A stretch of DNA of 64,000 bases from JABDIP01 sp965212545 (GTDB taxonomy: Bacteria; Pseudomonadota; Alphaproteobacteria; DSM-16000; Inquilinaceae). The notes under the pieces are model-generated. The model made no database searches and was not told where the DNA came from. It saw only the letters and a list, made by a program, of their open reading frames with translations. The translations under genes and the position numbers were made by a program. The number at the start of each line of letters is the position of its first letter. Position 1 is the first letter of the stretch. The stretch is taken from NCBI GenBank assembly GCA_965212545.1, contig CBDBVB010000029.1, positions 1 to 64,000 on the forward strand, read 5' to 3'. Below are positions 9,672-18,660 of the stretch, one piece after another.

Positions 9672-9771
9672 TTGACAGACGACAGTTGAATAGTAAGTAA
9701 TAGTCGGCATGAGCTAGAATACAGAAAGTAAATGCATAAATATAGATTGGCGCAATGATTCAGTTATCGAT
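9672..9771 (+). promoter_or_regulatory. Possible sigma-70 promoter of the metal ABC operon
   Basis: TTGACA at 9672-9677 matches the -35 consensus. A weak -10 (TAAGTA, 9694-9699) follows after 16 bases. The whole leader up to 9771 is strikingly AT-rich for this genome. I do not see a clear Mur, Zur or MntR palindrome. Confidence 0.3.
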
Positions 9772-10758
9772 ATGAACATGTATTCACATATGCGCGGGAT
9801 TGCCGGGGCCGCCGCCTTTGTTGCGGCGCTGTGTATGATCGTCTTCACCGGAGCCGCTGGCGCGGAGAGCCGCCATGCGATCGTCACAACGACCGCAATG
9901 ATCGGCGATTCCGTGCGCCACGTGGCCGGCGATCGCGGCGATGTGGTCAGCCTGATGGGCGAGGGCGTCGACCCGCATCTGTATCGCCCGAGCCGGTCCG
10001 ACGTGGCGCGCCTGACCCGCGCCGACTTCATCTTCTTCAACGGTCTGAACCTCGAGCCGCAGATGGAGCCGGCGCTGGACCGGATCGCCGGGATCGGCCG
10101 GCCGGTGATCGCCGTGGCCGAGGCGGTCGACGTCTCGCAACGGCTGAGCCCGCCCGAATTCGGCGGCCATTTCGACCCGCATGTGTGGATGGATCCGAGC
10201 CTGTGGACCGCCGTCGCCGGCATGGCGCGAGACGCGCTGAGCGCCGCCGATCCAGCCGGCGCGTCGGACTATGCCGACAATGCCGCGGCCTATGCCGAAC
10301 GGCTGCTGGCGCTGCATCGCTTTGCCGAGGAGACGCTGAGCACGGTGCCGCCGGAAATGCGGGTGCTGGTCACCGCCCATGACGCCTTCAACTATTTCGG
10401 CCACGCCTATGATTTCGAAGTGATCGGAATCCAGGGGATCAGCACCGAGAGCGAGGCCGGTCTGAGGCGCATCGAAGACCTGGTCGACGTGCTTGTCGAC
10501 CGCCGGATACCGGCGGTGTTCGTCGAGAGCTCGGTGTCGGCCCGCAACGTCGAGGCGCTGGTCGACGGTGCCGCCGCGCGCGGTCACACGGTGCGGATCG
10601 GCGGCCAGCTCTATTCCGACGCCATGGGACCCGCCGGCACCTACGAAGGCACCTATATCGGCATGATCGACCACAACGTCACCACCATCGCCCGGGCCCT
10701 GGGGGGCTCTGCATCGCCATCCGGCATGAGCGGGCAGTTGGCGGCGGTGGAACAGTAG
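9772..10758 (+). CDS. TroA-like metal ABC transporter substrate-binding protein
   Basis: 328 residues, cluster A-I binding protein for Mn, Zn or Fe(II) in the periplasm. Signal peptide at residues 7-31 (AAAFVAALCMIVFTGAAGAE). Four likely metal ligands are visible in the family positions: His69 (GVDPHLYRP), His137 (FDPHVWMD), His203 (TAHDAFNYFGHAY) and Asp283 (LYSDAMGPAG), the His-His-His-Asp set of TroA. The His-rich loop of zinc-specific ZnuA is absent. The C-terminus GTYIGMIDHNVTTI is also TroA-like. ATG codons at 9772, 9778 and 9790 are all possible. First gene of a four-gene operon. Confidence 0.9.
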   Translation: MNMYSHMRGIAGAAAFVAALCMIVFTGAAGAESRHAIVTTTAMIGDSVRHVAGDRGDVVSLMGEGVDPHLYRPSRSDVARLTRADFIFFNGLNLEPQMEPALDRIAGIGRPVIAVAEAVDVSQRLSPPEFGGHFDPHVWMDPSLWTAVAGMARDALSAADPAGASDYADNAAAYAERLLALHRFAEETLSTVPPEMRVLVTAHDAFNYFGHAYDFEVIGIQGISTESEAGLRRIEDLVDVLVDRRIPAVFVESSVSARNVEALVDGAAARGHTVRIGGQLYSDAMGPAGTYEGTYIGMIDHNVTTIARALGGSASPSGMSGQLAAVEQ

Positions 10759-10771
10759 GAGGAAACCGGCC

Positions 10772-11578
10772 ATGTCCCCTGCCCTCAGGCCCGTCGAACG
10801 AATCGCACCGGACGATTTCGCCGGCACCGCGGACCGGCCGCTGGCAGTGAGCGGGCTGACCGTCGCGTATCACCACAAGCCGGTGCTGTGGAACGTCGAC
10901 TATGTGGCGCCGCCCTCCGGGCTGATCGCCATCGTCGGGCCGAACGGCGCCGGCAAATCGACCTTCATCCGCAGCGTGCTCGGGCTGGTCCCGCGCCTCG
11001 CCGGCGATGTTCGCGTCTTCGGCAAGAGCGTGGACAAGGCGCGTCGGCTGATCGGCTATGTGCCGCAACGCAGCAGCGTCGACTGGGATTTCCCGGCCTC
11101 CGCCCTCGATGTGGTGGCCATGGGGCTGTACGGCCGGATCGGTTGGCTGAAGCCGGTGCGGCACGCGCATCGCGAACAGGCGCGCGGCTATCTCGACCAG
11201 GTCGGCATGGCGGATTTCGCCGATCGCCAGATCGGGCAACTCTCCGGCGGCCAGCAACAACGGGTCTTCCTGGCTCGCGCCCTGGCCCAGGATGCCGCGC
11301 TGTATTTCATGGACGAGCCCTTCGCCGGCGTCGACGCGGCCACCGAGCGGGCCATCGTCGACGTGCTGGGGGCGCTGGACTCCCAGGGCAAGACGGTGAT
11401 CTGCGTGCACCACGATCTGCAGACCGCGTCCGACTATTTCGACCATGTGCTGATCCTCAATGTGCGGGTGATCGCCCAGGGTCCGATGGCCAACGCCTTC
11501 ACCGCGACCGCCCTGCAGACCGCCTATGGCGGCCGCCTGGCGCCGTCGGAGCTTGCCGGCGCCGCCAAGACCGCCTGA
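10772..11578 (+). CDS. Metal ABC transporter ATP-binding protein (TroB/MntB type)
   Basis: 268 residues, intact. Shine-Dalgarno AGGAGGA lies before ATG 10772, 13 bases after the binding-protein stop. Walker A GPNGAGKST, Q-loop VPQRSSVDWDFP, signature LSGGQQQR, Walker B LYFMDEP and switch histidine CVHHD are all present. The QRSSVDWDFP string is typical of manganese/zinc importers rather than other ABC classes. Energises the two following permeases. Confidence 0.92.
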   Translation: MSPALRPVERIAPDDFAGTADRPLAVSGLTVAYHHKPVLWNVDYVAPPSGLIAIVGPNGAGKSTFIRSVLGLVPRLAGDVRVFGKSVDKARRLIGYVPQRSSVDWDFPASALDVVAMGLYGRIGWLKPVRHAHREQARGYLDQVGMADFADRQIGQLSGGQQQRVFLARALAQDAALYFMDEPFAGVDAATERAIVDVLGALDSQGKTVICVHHDLQTASDYFDHVLILNVRVIAQGPMANAFTATALQTAYGGRLAPSELAGAAKTA

Positions 11579-11596
11579 GCCGGGCACACCGCTCCC

Positions 11597-12803
11597 GTGA
11601 CTCTTTCCGAAGCCCTGTCGGTCCTGACATTTCAGGCCGGGTACAACACCGCCATCGTTTTGCTCGGGGCGGCCCTGCTGGGCGCCGGGGCCGGGGTGAT
11701 CGGCGTGTTCGTGCTGCTGCGCCGCCGCGCCCTGGTCAGCGACGCCATCAGCCACGCCACCCTGCCCGGCGTGGCGCTGGGGTTCCTGGCGGCGACCTTC
11801 CTCGGCTTCGACGGGCGCAGCCTGCCGATCCTGCTAATCGGGGCCGGGCTCAGCGGCGCCTTCGGCGTTGTCGCGGTGCAGTGGATCCGCAACCACACAA
11901 GACTGCCGGAAGACGCCGCGATCGGCACTGTGCTCAGCGTCTTCTTCGGCGCCGGGGTCGTGCTGTTGAGCTACATCCAGACCCTCAGCGTCGCCGGACA
12001 GGCCGGCCTGGACGGGTTCCTGATCGGCCAGGCGGCGGCCATGAGCCGCGGCGACGCCGAGTTGATCGGCATTGCCGCCGCCATCGTCACGGTGCTGAGC
12101 CTGCTGTTCTTCAAGGAATTCGGGCTGGTCTGCTTCGACCCGGATTTCGCCGCCGCGCGAGGCTGGCGGGTCGGCCGCATCGACCTGCTGATCATGGGGC
12201 TGTTGCTGGCGATCGTGACCATCGGCCTGAAGACCGTCGGCCTGATCCTGATCATCGCCCTGGTCATCATCCCGCCGGTGGCGGCCCGGTTCTGGACCGA
12301 GCGGCTGGGCGCGATGGTTGCCATCGCCGGCGCCTTCGGCGCGCTCAGCGGCCATCTTGGCGCGGCCGCCTCGGCGCTGCTCCCGAAGGCTGCCGGCCGG
12401 CGGCGTCATCGTGCTGACCGCCGGCGCCCTGTTCCTGGCAAGCCTGCTGCTGGCCCCCAAGCGCGGCCTGGTGGCCGGGGCGATACGGCATCTGCGGTTC
12501 AAGATCGCGGTTGCGGAACGGCAGGGTCTCGTACTGCTTGCCCAAGGTCAGCCGGTCGACGACCGGTTTGCCGGAGCCTGTCTGCGGTTCAAGGCGCTGA
12601 TCGGCGGCGATGGCCGTCCGACCGCCAAGGGACGGGCGGCGGCCGACGCCGCGCTGCGCCAGGTGCGGCTGTGGGACCGCTACCGGATCGACTATCCGGC
12701 CGACGCCATTTCCGATCAGGAATGGTCGCTGGCGCCGATCGAGGACGTGCTGCCGGCCGATCTGGTGGCGGATCTGGAGCGGCAGGTGGCGGTGTCGTTA
12801 TGA
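11597..12803 (+). CDS. Metal ABC transporter permease with C-terminal DtxR-like extension, one frameshift
   Basis: TroC/MntC-type permease, about 401 residues when the frame is repaired. GTG start at 11597. The first 290 residues hold eight or so membrane helices and the family segment LVSDAISHATLPGVALGF. The frame shifts near 12390 (extra G in GCCGGCCGGC), and the correct frame continues GGVIVLTAGALFLASLLLAP to the TGA at 12801-12803. The last 115 residues are soluble and resemble the end of the DtxR/MntR repressors: a winged-helix-like part, then VRLWDRYRIDYPADAIS and APIEDVLPADLVADLE. DtxR metal ligands EACRWEH align to a segment where only the glutamate is kept. Compare the chlamydial YtgCR permease-repressor fusion. 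Overlaps the next gene by four bases. Confidence 0.82.
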
Positions 12804-13756
12804 TCCTTACCGTCCAGGACTTCCTCCAGATCGACCTGCCGGCGCTGCTGGTCGCCGTGCTGTCGGCGGTGTCCTGCGGCCTGCTCGGCAATTACCTCGT
12901 GCTGCGCCGCCAGGCGCTGGTCGGCGACGCGATCTCGCATCTGGTGCTGCCTGGAATCGTGGTCGGTTTTCTGGTCGTCGGCAGCTTGTCGACCCTGGCC
13001 ATGATGTCCGGCGCGCTGGGCGCCGCCCTGCTGGGCGTCCTGCTGATCGACTTGATCCGGCGCTTCGGCCGGGTGGAGAGCGGCGCGGCCATGGGCGTGG
13101 TGTTCACCACGATGTTCGCCGCCGGCGTCGTGCTGTTGGAGCAGACCGGCAGCGCCGGCGTCCATCTCGACGTGGAGCACGCCCTCTACGGGGCGCTGGA
13201 AACGACGCTGTGGCTGACGCCGACCGGATGGGAGTCGCTCGTCGATCCGGCGGTGCTGGCAACGCTGCCTCGTGAGGTGGTGGCCCTGGCCATCGTCACC
13301 GTGGCGGTCGTGCTGGTCATCGTCCTGTTCTTCAAGGAGCTTGAGATCGTCACCTTCGATCCGGATCTGGCGACCAGCCTGGGCATCCCCGCCAAGGCCG
13401 TCGGCATCGGCCTGATCGCCCTCGTCGCGGTCGCGGCGGTGGCAGCCTTCGACGCGGTCGGCTCGATCCTGGTGATCGCCATGTTCATCTGTCCGGCATC
13501 GACGGCGCGGCTGCTGACCGACCGGCTGTCGCGGCAATTATGGATCAGCGCCCTGGTTGCGGCGCTCAGCGGGATCGCCGGCTATGTGCTGGCCGCTTTC
13601 GGCCCGTTCTGGATCGGCGGCGAGAATTCCCTGAATGCCGCCGGGATGATCGCGGTGGTCGCCGGCGGCCTGCAATTGACGGCGATGCTGTGCGCGCCGC
13701 GCTACGGCGTTCTGCCCAGAATGCTTCGGCGCAGCAGGATGCGCGAAACCGTCTGA
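12800..13756 (+). CDS. Metal ABC transporter permease (TroD/MntD type)
   Basis: 318 residues, intact, starting at ATG 12800 inside the stop of the first permease (ATGA). Family marks: LVGDAISHLVLPGIVVGF, a series of membrane helices, FFKELEIVTFDPDLATSLGI and SILVIAMFICPASTARLLTD. It pairs with the preceding permease to form the membrane channel. Unlike its partner it ends right after the last helix, so only one of the two subunits carries the regulatory-like tail. Confidence 0.9.
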   Translation: MILTVQDFLQIDLPALLVAVLSAVSCGLLGNYLVLRRQALVGDAISHLVLPGIVVGFLVVGSLSTLAMMSGALGAALLGVLLIDLIRRFGRVESGAAMGVVFTTMFAAGVVLLEQTGSAGVHLDVEHALYGALETTLWLTPTGWESLVDPAVLATLPREVVALAIVTVAVVLVIVLFFKELEIVTFDPDLATSLGIPAKAVGIGLIALVAVAAVAAFDAVGSILVIAMFICPASTARLLTDRLSRQLWISALVAALSGIAGYVLAAFGPFWIGGENSLNAAGMIAVVAGGLQLTAMLCAPRYGVLPRMLRRSRMRETV

Positions 13757-13824
13757 CCCGCCTTCACCGATTGTACATCTTGCGGCGACATGGTCTTGTG
13801 TCGCCGGAAAGAGCCTGACCCCTG

Positions 13825-15048
13825 ATGTCCTATCTGCAATTTGTCCTCCGGAACCGTCGGTTCCTCGCGTTCGGCGTTCTGATGACCATGGCGTCGAGCT
13901 TTGGGCAGACCTATTTCGTGTCGCTGTTCGGCGCCGATATCCGAACCGAGTTCGGCCTCGGCCACGGCGGCTTCGGCTTCATCTATTCCGTCGCAACCGT
14001 GGTCAGCGCCTGCTGCCTGATCTGGGTCGGACGGCTGATCGACGAGATGCCCCTCAGACGCTACGCGGTGCTGGTGTGCATGGGGTTGATCGCGGCCACC
14101 TTTGCCCTGGCATTCGCGCAGACGATCGTCTTCCTGTTCCTGGCGCTGTTCGCCCTGCGACTGACCGGCCAGGGCCTGATGACCCACACCGCCATTACCG
14201 GCATGGTGCGCGGTTTTTCCGCCGCCCGGGGCAAGGCGATAAGCATCGCCAATCTCGGCATGCCGTTCGCCGAGGGGACCTTTCCGATCATGGCGGTGGC
14301 GATCACCGCGACGCTGGGTTGGCGGCACGCCTGGATCCTGTTCGGTATCGCGCTTTCCGTGCTGCTGGTACCGACCGTGCTGTGGCTCCTCAAGTCCCAT
14401 GATCGACGCGGGACGACTGCGGACGATTCAGAGCATCAGTCGGAGACCTCCGAGCGCCGCTGGACTCGCAGCGATGTACTGCGCGACCCGCGTTTCTATC
14501 TGGTCCTGCCCGCCGTCCTGGCGCCGTCGTTCATCATCACCGGCATGTTCTTTCACCAAGTGCATCTGGCCGAGTCGAAGGGCTGGAGCCTGGCTCTTCT
14601 GGCGACCGCGTTCATCGGCTTCTCCGCGGCGCATTCCCTGACCGGGATCGTGACCGGCCCCGCCATCGATCGGATTGGCGCCACGCGCCTGATGCCGTAT
14701 GTGCTGCTTCCGATGGGCTGCGGGTTGCTTCTCCTCACGGTGTCCGGCCATCCAGCGATCGCCTTCGGCTACATGATCGCGGCCGGCATAGGCGCCGGCC
14801 TCGCCTCGACCGTGGTGGCGGCGATGTGGGCGGAGGTGTACGGACTTGCCCATCTGGGCGCGATCCGGGCGCTGACCACGTCGCTGGGGGTGCTGTCGAG
14901 CGCCCTGTCGCCGGTGCTGTTCGGTTGGATGATCGACCGGGGCGTTTCGATGGACCGGCTGGCGCTGATGAACCTGGGTTATGTGCTGGTCGCCTCGGCG
15001 CTGGCGCCACTTGCCTTCCGCCGGGTCGTGGCGGCCCGGCCGGTCTGA
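13825..15048 (+). CDS. MFS transporter next to the peptidoglycan salvage genes
   Basis: 407 residues, about 12 membrane helices in two halves joined by a charged linker near residues 195-215 (SHDRRGTTADDSEHQSETSE). ATG at 13825. The major-facilitator fold is clear from WVGRLIDEMPLRRYAVL after helix 2 and the repeat DRIGATRLMPYVLL in the second half. It lies 25 bases before anmK and on the same strand, which suggests it brings in an amino sugar or muropeptide fragment, but it is not recognisably AmpG and its substrate is a guess from context. Confidence 0.8.
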   Translation: MSYLQFVLRNRRFLAFGVLMTMASSFGQTYFVSLFGADIRTEFGLGHGGFGFIYSVATVVSACCLIWVGRLIDEMPLRRYAVLVCMGLIAATFALAFAQTIVFLFLALFALRLTGQGLMTHTAITGMVRGFSAARGKAISIANLGMPFAEGTFPIMAVAITATLGWRHAWILFGIALSVLLVPTVLWLLKSHDRRGTTADDSEHQSETSERRWTRSDVLRDPRFYLVLPAVLAPSFIITGMFFHQVHLAESKGWSLALLATAFIGFSAAHSLTGIVTGPAIDRIGATRLMPYVLLPMGCGLLLLTVSGHPAIAFGYMIAAGIGAGLASTVVAAMWAEVYGLAHLGAIRALTTSLGVLSSALSPVLFGWMIDRGVSMDRLALMNLGYVLVASALAPLAFRRVVAARPV

Positions 15049-15073
15049 GCGACGGCCAATGTCGGAGAGGGAC

Positions 15074-16183
15074 ATGGCAAGCGCAGCGGCCCTGACCGCG
15101 CTCGGCCTGATGAGCGGCACCTCCATGGACGGTATCGACGCCGCCATCGTGACCACCGATGGCGAGCGTGTCATCGAGACCGGCCCATGGGCGACCTACA
15201 CCTATGAGCAGGCTCTCAGACGAGAGCTTTCATCCGCGGTAGCGGACGCGGAAACGCTGGACAAAGGCGCGCTCGACACGCTGCAGAGGAGATTGACCGA
15301 CGCCAATGCAGCGGCTGTTACGGCCTTGCTGCGAGATCGCAACCTGTCGTCGTCGGACATCGACATCATCGGCTTTCATGGGCAGACCATCCTGCATCGG
15401 CCGGACCGTCGGTTGACCCGGCAACTGGGCGACGGGGACCGGTTGGCCAGGCTGACCGGGATCGACGTGGTCAATGATTTTCGCAGCGCTGATGTCGCCG
15501 CAGGCGGCCAGGGCGCACCCTTTGCGCCGCTTTACCATCTGGCCCTCGCCGAGCCTCTCGACCGGCCTGTTGCCGTGCTCAATGTCGGCGGCGTAGGCAA
15601 TGTGACTTATATCGGTTCTACCGCTCCAGATGACCTGATGGCCTTCGACACCGGTCCCGGCAACGCCATGATCGATGATTGGGTGGCGCGGCATACCGGG
15701 CGGACGTACGACGAGGACGGTCGTCTGGCCGCCGCCGGCACCCCGGACACGGAACGCCTTGCCGGCCTGCTGGCACACCCGTATTTCGACATGGCCCCGC
15801 CGAAGTCCCTCGACCGTAACGACTTCCCGATGGAGTCCATAGAGGGGTTGTCGTTGGAGAACGGCGCCGCCACCTTGACCGCGTTCGCGGCGCGATCCAT
15901 GGCGCGCGGGCTGGAGCATCTGCCCGCCGATCCAGGCCTCTGGCTGGTAACAGGCGGCGGCCGGCATAATCCAACGCTCATGGCGATGCTGGACGATGCC
16001 CTGGACGCGCCGGTGCGGCCGGTGGAAGATTTCGGATGGCAGGGCGACGCGCTGGAGGCACAGGCATTCGGCTTTCTGGCCGTGCGATCGCTCAGGGGCC
16101 TGCCGCTTAGCGTGCCGGCGACCACCGGCGTTCCGAAACCCATGCCCGGCGGCCGGTTCCACCCGGCGAATCGGGTGGCATGA
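15074..16183 (+). CDS. anmK: Anhydro-N-acetylmuramic acid kinase
   Basis: 369 residues, the family's usual length. Opens 1,6-anhydroMurNAc and phosphorylates it to MurNAc-6-phosphate in the cytoplasm, part of cell-wall recycling. Motifs: GLMSGTSMDGIDAAIV (ATP site) near the N-terminus, IIGFHGQTILHRP, NVGGVGNVTYIG, FDTGPGNAMIDDW and VTGGGRHNPTLM. ATG at 15074 is chosen because GGAG lies seven bases upstream; ATG at 15059 is also in frame. Next to the MFS gene and the serine hydrolase. Its product is the substrate of MurQ encoded further along. Confidence 0.93.
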   Translation: MASAAALTALGLMSGTSMDGIDAAIVTTDGERVIETGPWATYTYEQALRRELSSAVADAETLDKGALDTLQRRLTDANAAAVTALLRDRNLSSSDIDIIGFHGQTILHRPDRRLTRQLGDGDRLARLTGIDVVNDFRSADVAAGGQGAPFAPLYHLALAEPLDRPVAVLNVGGVGNVTYIGSTAPDDLMAFDTGPGNAMIDDWVARHTGRTYDEDGRLAAAGTPDTERLAGLLAHPYFDMAPPKSLDRNDFPMESIEGLSLENGAATLTAFAARSMARGLEHLPADPGLWLVTGGGRHNPTLMAMLDDALDAPVRPVEDFGWQGDALEAQAFGFLAVRSLRGLPLSVPATTGVPKPMPGGRFHPANRVA

Positions 16184-16196
16184 CGGGGCCGCGCTG

Positions 16197-17242
16197 ATGA
16201 GTTCCAATCTCGATACGATCGCCGACAAGGCCTTCGCACCGGTCAGCGATGCGGTCGCGGGCGCGCGCATACCCGGTGCCGCACTGGGGCTCGTCACGCC
16301 GGACGGCGACCGCGCCGTCCGTTGGGCCGGCCGGGCGATGGTTACGCCAACCGATGTGACATTGGAGCGCGAGACCCTGTTCGATCTGGCCAGCCTGACC
16401 AAGGTCATGGTGACGACGACGGAGATTCTCCATCTTGTCGAGGATGGCCTGGTCGACCTGGACGATCCCCTGTCCCGGCACTTGCCTGAGATGTGCGCCG
16501 ACGACCCGGACGCACCGGCCCGCAAGGCGACGATACGGTCCTTCCTGACCCATCACGCCAGCGTTCCGCCGCTGGAGAAGATCAATCTGTGGGGCGACGA
16601 TCCGACGGTGCTGAAAGAGCGGGTCATTCGCACCGTCTGGCCGATCGGCAGCCCGGCCTATTCCGATATCGGCTTCATCCTGCTGGGTTTGTTGGTCGAG
16701 CGGTTGCGCGGCAAGATCCTCGCAGACCTGCCACCGGCCTGCGATCCGCCCCTCCGCGCTAACATTCAGACCGGATGCGGACAATTGCGCCGCCACCGAA
16801 GACTGTCCCTGGCGCGGGCGGGTCATACGCGGCGAGGTCCATGACGAAAATGCCTTCGCGCTGGGCGGAGCCGGCCATGCCGGACTGTTCGGCAATATCG
16901 ATGGAGTACTGGACTTCGCCCGCAACCTGATGGCCGGCACCGTACTGAGCGGAGCGGCGCTTGACGAGATGCGTCGACCTCAGACAGCCACCCGAACCCT
17001 TGGCTGGCAGTTCCGGCACAGCGCCTCGGACATGGACGAGCCGAGTTGGGTCGGCGGCAGCCTGTGTTCGCCGGACACGATCGGCCACACCGGCTTCACC
17101 GGCACCGGGCTGTGGATCGACTTCGACCGTGGCCTGGCGTGGGCGCTCCTGACCAACCGGGTGCATTCCGTCCCGGCACATCGAGACCGGGATCATGGCG
17201 CTGCGCCGAACCGTCGGCAACATCGTCGCGTCCACCACCTGA
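16197..17242 (+). CDS. AmiE-like beta-lactamase-family serine hydrolase, two frameshifts
   Basis: Class C beta-lactamase fold. The nucleophile motif is SLTK (FDLASLTKVMVTT), the second motif YSD (GSPAYSDIGFILLG) and the third HTG (TIGHTGFTGTGLWID). Frame breaks lie near 16745 and 17165. Between them the piece GEVHDENAFALGGAGHAGLF matches the serine hydrolases that sit in MurNAc salvage operons, such as Bacillus subtilis AmiE (YbbE), a MurNAc-L-alanine amidase. The repaired C-terminus is ETGIMALRRTVGNIVASTT with TGA at 17240-17242. Starts 14 bases after anmK. A signal peptide is not obvious. The amidase role is inferred from this context; other esterase roles are possible. Confidence 0.75.
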
Positions 17243-17370
17243 CGGTTCCAGGAAGGTCGACCACCACGGAGAGATGGCGGCCTCAGTTTCACAGACCGCC
17301 CCATCCGGAAGCGCCATAGATGGCCGGACGCAGCTGCGAGCCGGCCCGAATTCGAGGATCGCGGCCTGCG

Positions 17371-17778
17371 CTATAGAGGCGTGCAGGCCCCGAAAATCAC
17401 GAACGCCACGCTTTCACCGACAGCCGAGAGCGCCATCTTTCCGGATGTGCGGCTGATGGCGGCACTCCAGCCAAGACCACCCTGATGACCCTGGAGAAGC
17501 AACTCTGCATCGTTCTGCTGCAAGCTGTGAATATCCGTAGTCCGCTCTTCCCCGCCGGCCCGGGTCGCCGAAACGACCTTTTCGACGAAGTCGATGTGGA
17601 AGAACTGCGGCACATTGAGGTCCTCGGCCGTCGATCTGACGCACTCCTCTCCTGGGCCGCAGGACAGAGTATCGATCGACGCGCAGAGCACCGGGCTGGT
17701 GCCATCGAATTCTTGAGCAGCCGCCGTCATGGGAGCCAGGCACAGCACAATCAGGGCCAGTAGTCGCGAGATATGCAT
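17371..17778 (-). CDS. Exported hypothetical protein
   Basis: 135 residues from ATG 17778, which has AGGACGA upstream; ATG 17799 would add seven residues. Signal peptide MHISRLLALIVLCLAPMTAA then AQEFDG. The mature part has six cysteines, several in the pattern PVLCASIDTLSCGPGEEC, plus EDLNVPQFFHIDFVEKVVS and a C-terminal VIFGACTPL. I recognise the type as a small conserved secreted protein of alphaproteobacteria without a name. It lies in reverse orientation inside the amino-sugar locus. Confidence 0.7.
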   Translation of the reverse strand: MHISRLLALIVLCLAPMTAAAQEFDGTSPVLCASIDTLSCGPGEECVRSTAEDLNVPQFFHIDFVEKVVSATRAGGEERTTDIHSLQQNDAELLLQGHQGGLGWSAAISRTSGKMALSAVGESVAFVIFGACTPL

Positions 17779-17807
17779 TTTCGTTCGTCCTGTTTTCATG
17801 TGTTCTT

Positions 17808-18275
17808 CTAGCTCACGCTATAGCCGCGGCCCTGCATGCAGGCGGCCAGGGCGCGATTGTAGGAGTTGCGTCCCGCGGATTGCTGCTGTTGATACTGCTG
17901 TTGGTTCGCCTGAATCTGGCGCTCCTGGTCCCGACGCCGGAATCCGCCGATCAGCCCGCCACCGGCGGCACCAATAGCGGCGCCCTTTCCGGCATCACCG
18001 GCAATCGCACCGACCACAAGACCGGTCACCGCACCGCGCCCGGCTCCCTGCAGGACGCCACCTTGCGTCGCCTGCTGCTGCGGCTGGGCCTGTTGCGCCA
18101 TGGGATCGTATCCGGATTGCTGGATCGCCCAACCATGGCACTCACCAAAGTCACGGTTTTGTTGATCCTGGCTCTGCTGTTGTGCGGGATAGAAGTAGAG
18201 TTCCTGGGCAATCGCGGTCCCCGCCACGGCGGTGAACGCCATGGTCACAATTGCCAGAATGAGTCGATGTCTCAC
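17808..18275 (-). CDS. Glycine-zipper family exported protein
   Basis: 155 residues. GTG at 18275 has GGGAGG six bases upstream. Signal peptide RLILAIVTMAFTAVAGTAIA, then a Q-rich segment, a glycine-zipper membrane stretch (GRGAVTGLVVGAIAGDAGKG, AAIGAAGGGLIGGF) and a Q/N-rich tail ending NRALAACMQGRGYSVS. Likely inserted in the outer or inner membrane; small proteins of this kind are often envelope-stress linked. Nine bases separate the stop at 17808 from the next minus-strand gene's longer start, so the two are probably one unit. Confidence 0.75.
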   Translation of the reverse strand: MRHRLILAIVTMAFTAVAGTAIAQELYFYPAQQQSQDQQNRDFGECHGWAIQQSGYDPMAQQAQPQQQATQGGVLQGAGRGAVTGLVVGAIAGDAGKGAAIGAAGGGLIGGFRRRDQERQIQANQQQYQQQQSAGRNSYNRALAACMQGRGYSVS

Positions 18276-18660
18276 TGTGCGCCTCCCATTGAGATTCTCG
18301 GTCTGCCCGATAGCGCGCAACTGTCGGACACCTGCTGAATGACTTTGCCGACCAGGCGGTCAAGCGACGTTTCACGTCGGCTGCCGCCAAGGGGCCAGTT
18401 CGGTAATTCCTCCATATTCGACTGATGGCCCGCACCGGTCAATTGGCACTTCTCGGAAATGCTCCGCCCAAATCGGGACGATCAATCCGAGCCGGCATCT
18501 GATCCTGGGCAAGTCCTCCACAAGTTCCTGCAGGCCAATGAGCGGGACGAATCCACGCTTGGCGGCGATACCACCGTTGCGGTGAATAACCATGTCTTAA
18601 CCAAAGCCATGCGACACGGAGAGCTGCATCCCGTGGTGTCCTGTTGTGCGGAGTCGCCCC
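18276..18660. other. Divergent intergenic region of envelope-protein genes
   Basis: About 385 bases between the glycine-zipper gene (minus) and the outer-membrane barrel gene (plus). No supported gene. Promoters for both directions must lie here but I cannot place them with confidence. Confidence 0.4.

Noticed and set aside
10679..11755. Minus-strand frame opposite the metal ABC ATPase
   Set aside because: His-, Gly- and Gln-rich composition typical of GC-rich antisense; the plus strand has all ABC motifs.
11597..13756. A single fused double permease of 719 residues
   Set aside because: The open frame joins the two permeases only through an out-of-frame Arg-rich segment; the true first permease ends at 12803 and the second starts at 12800.
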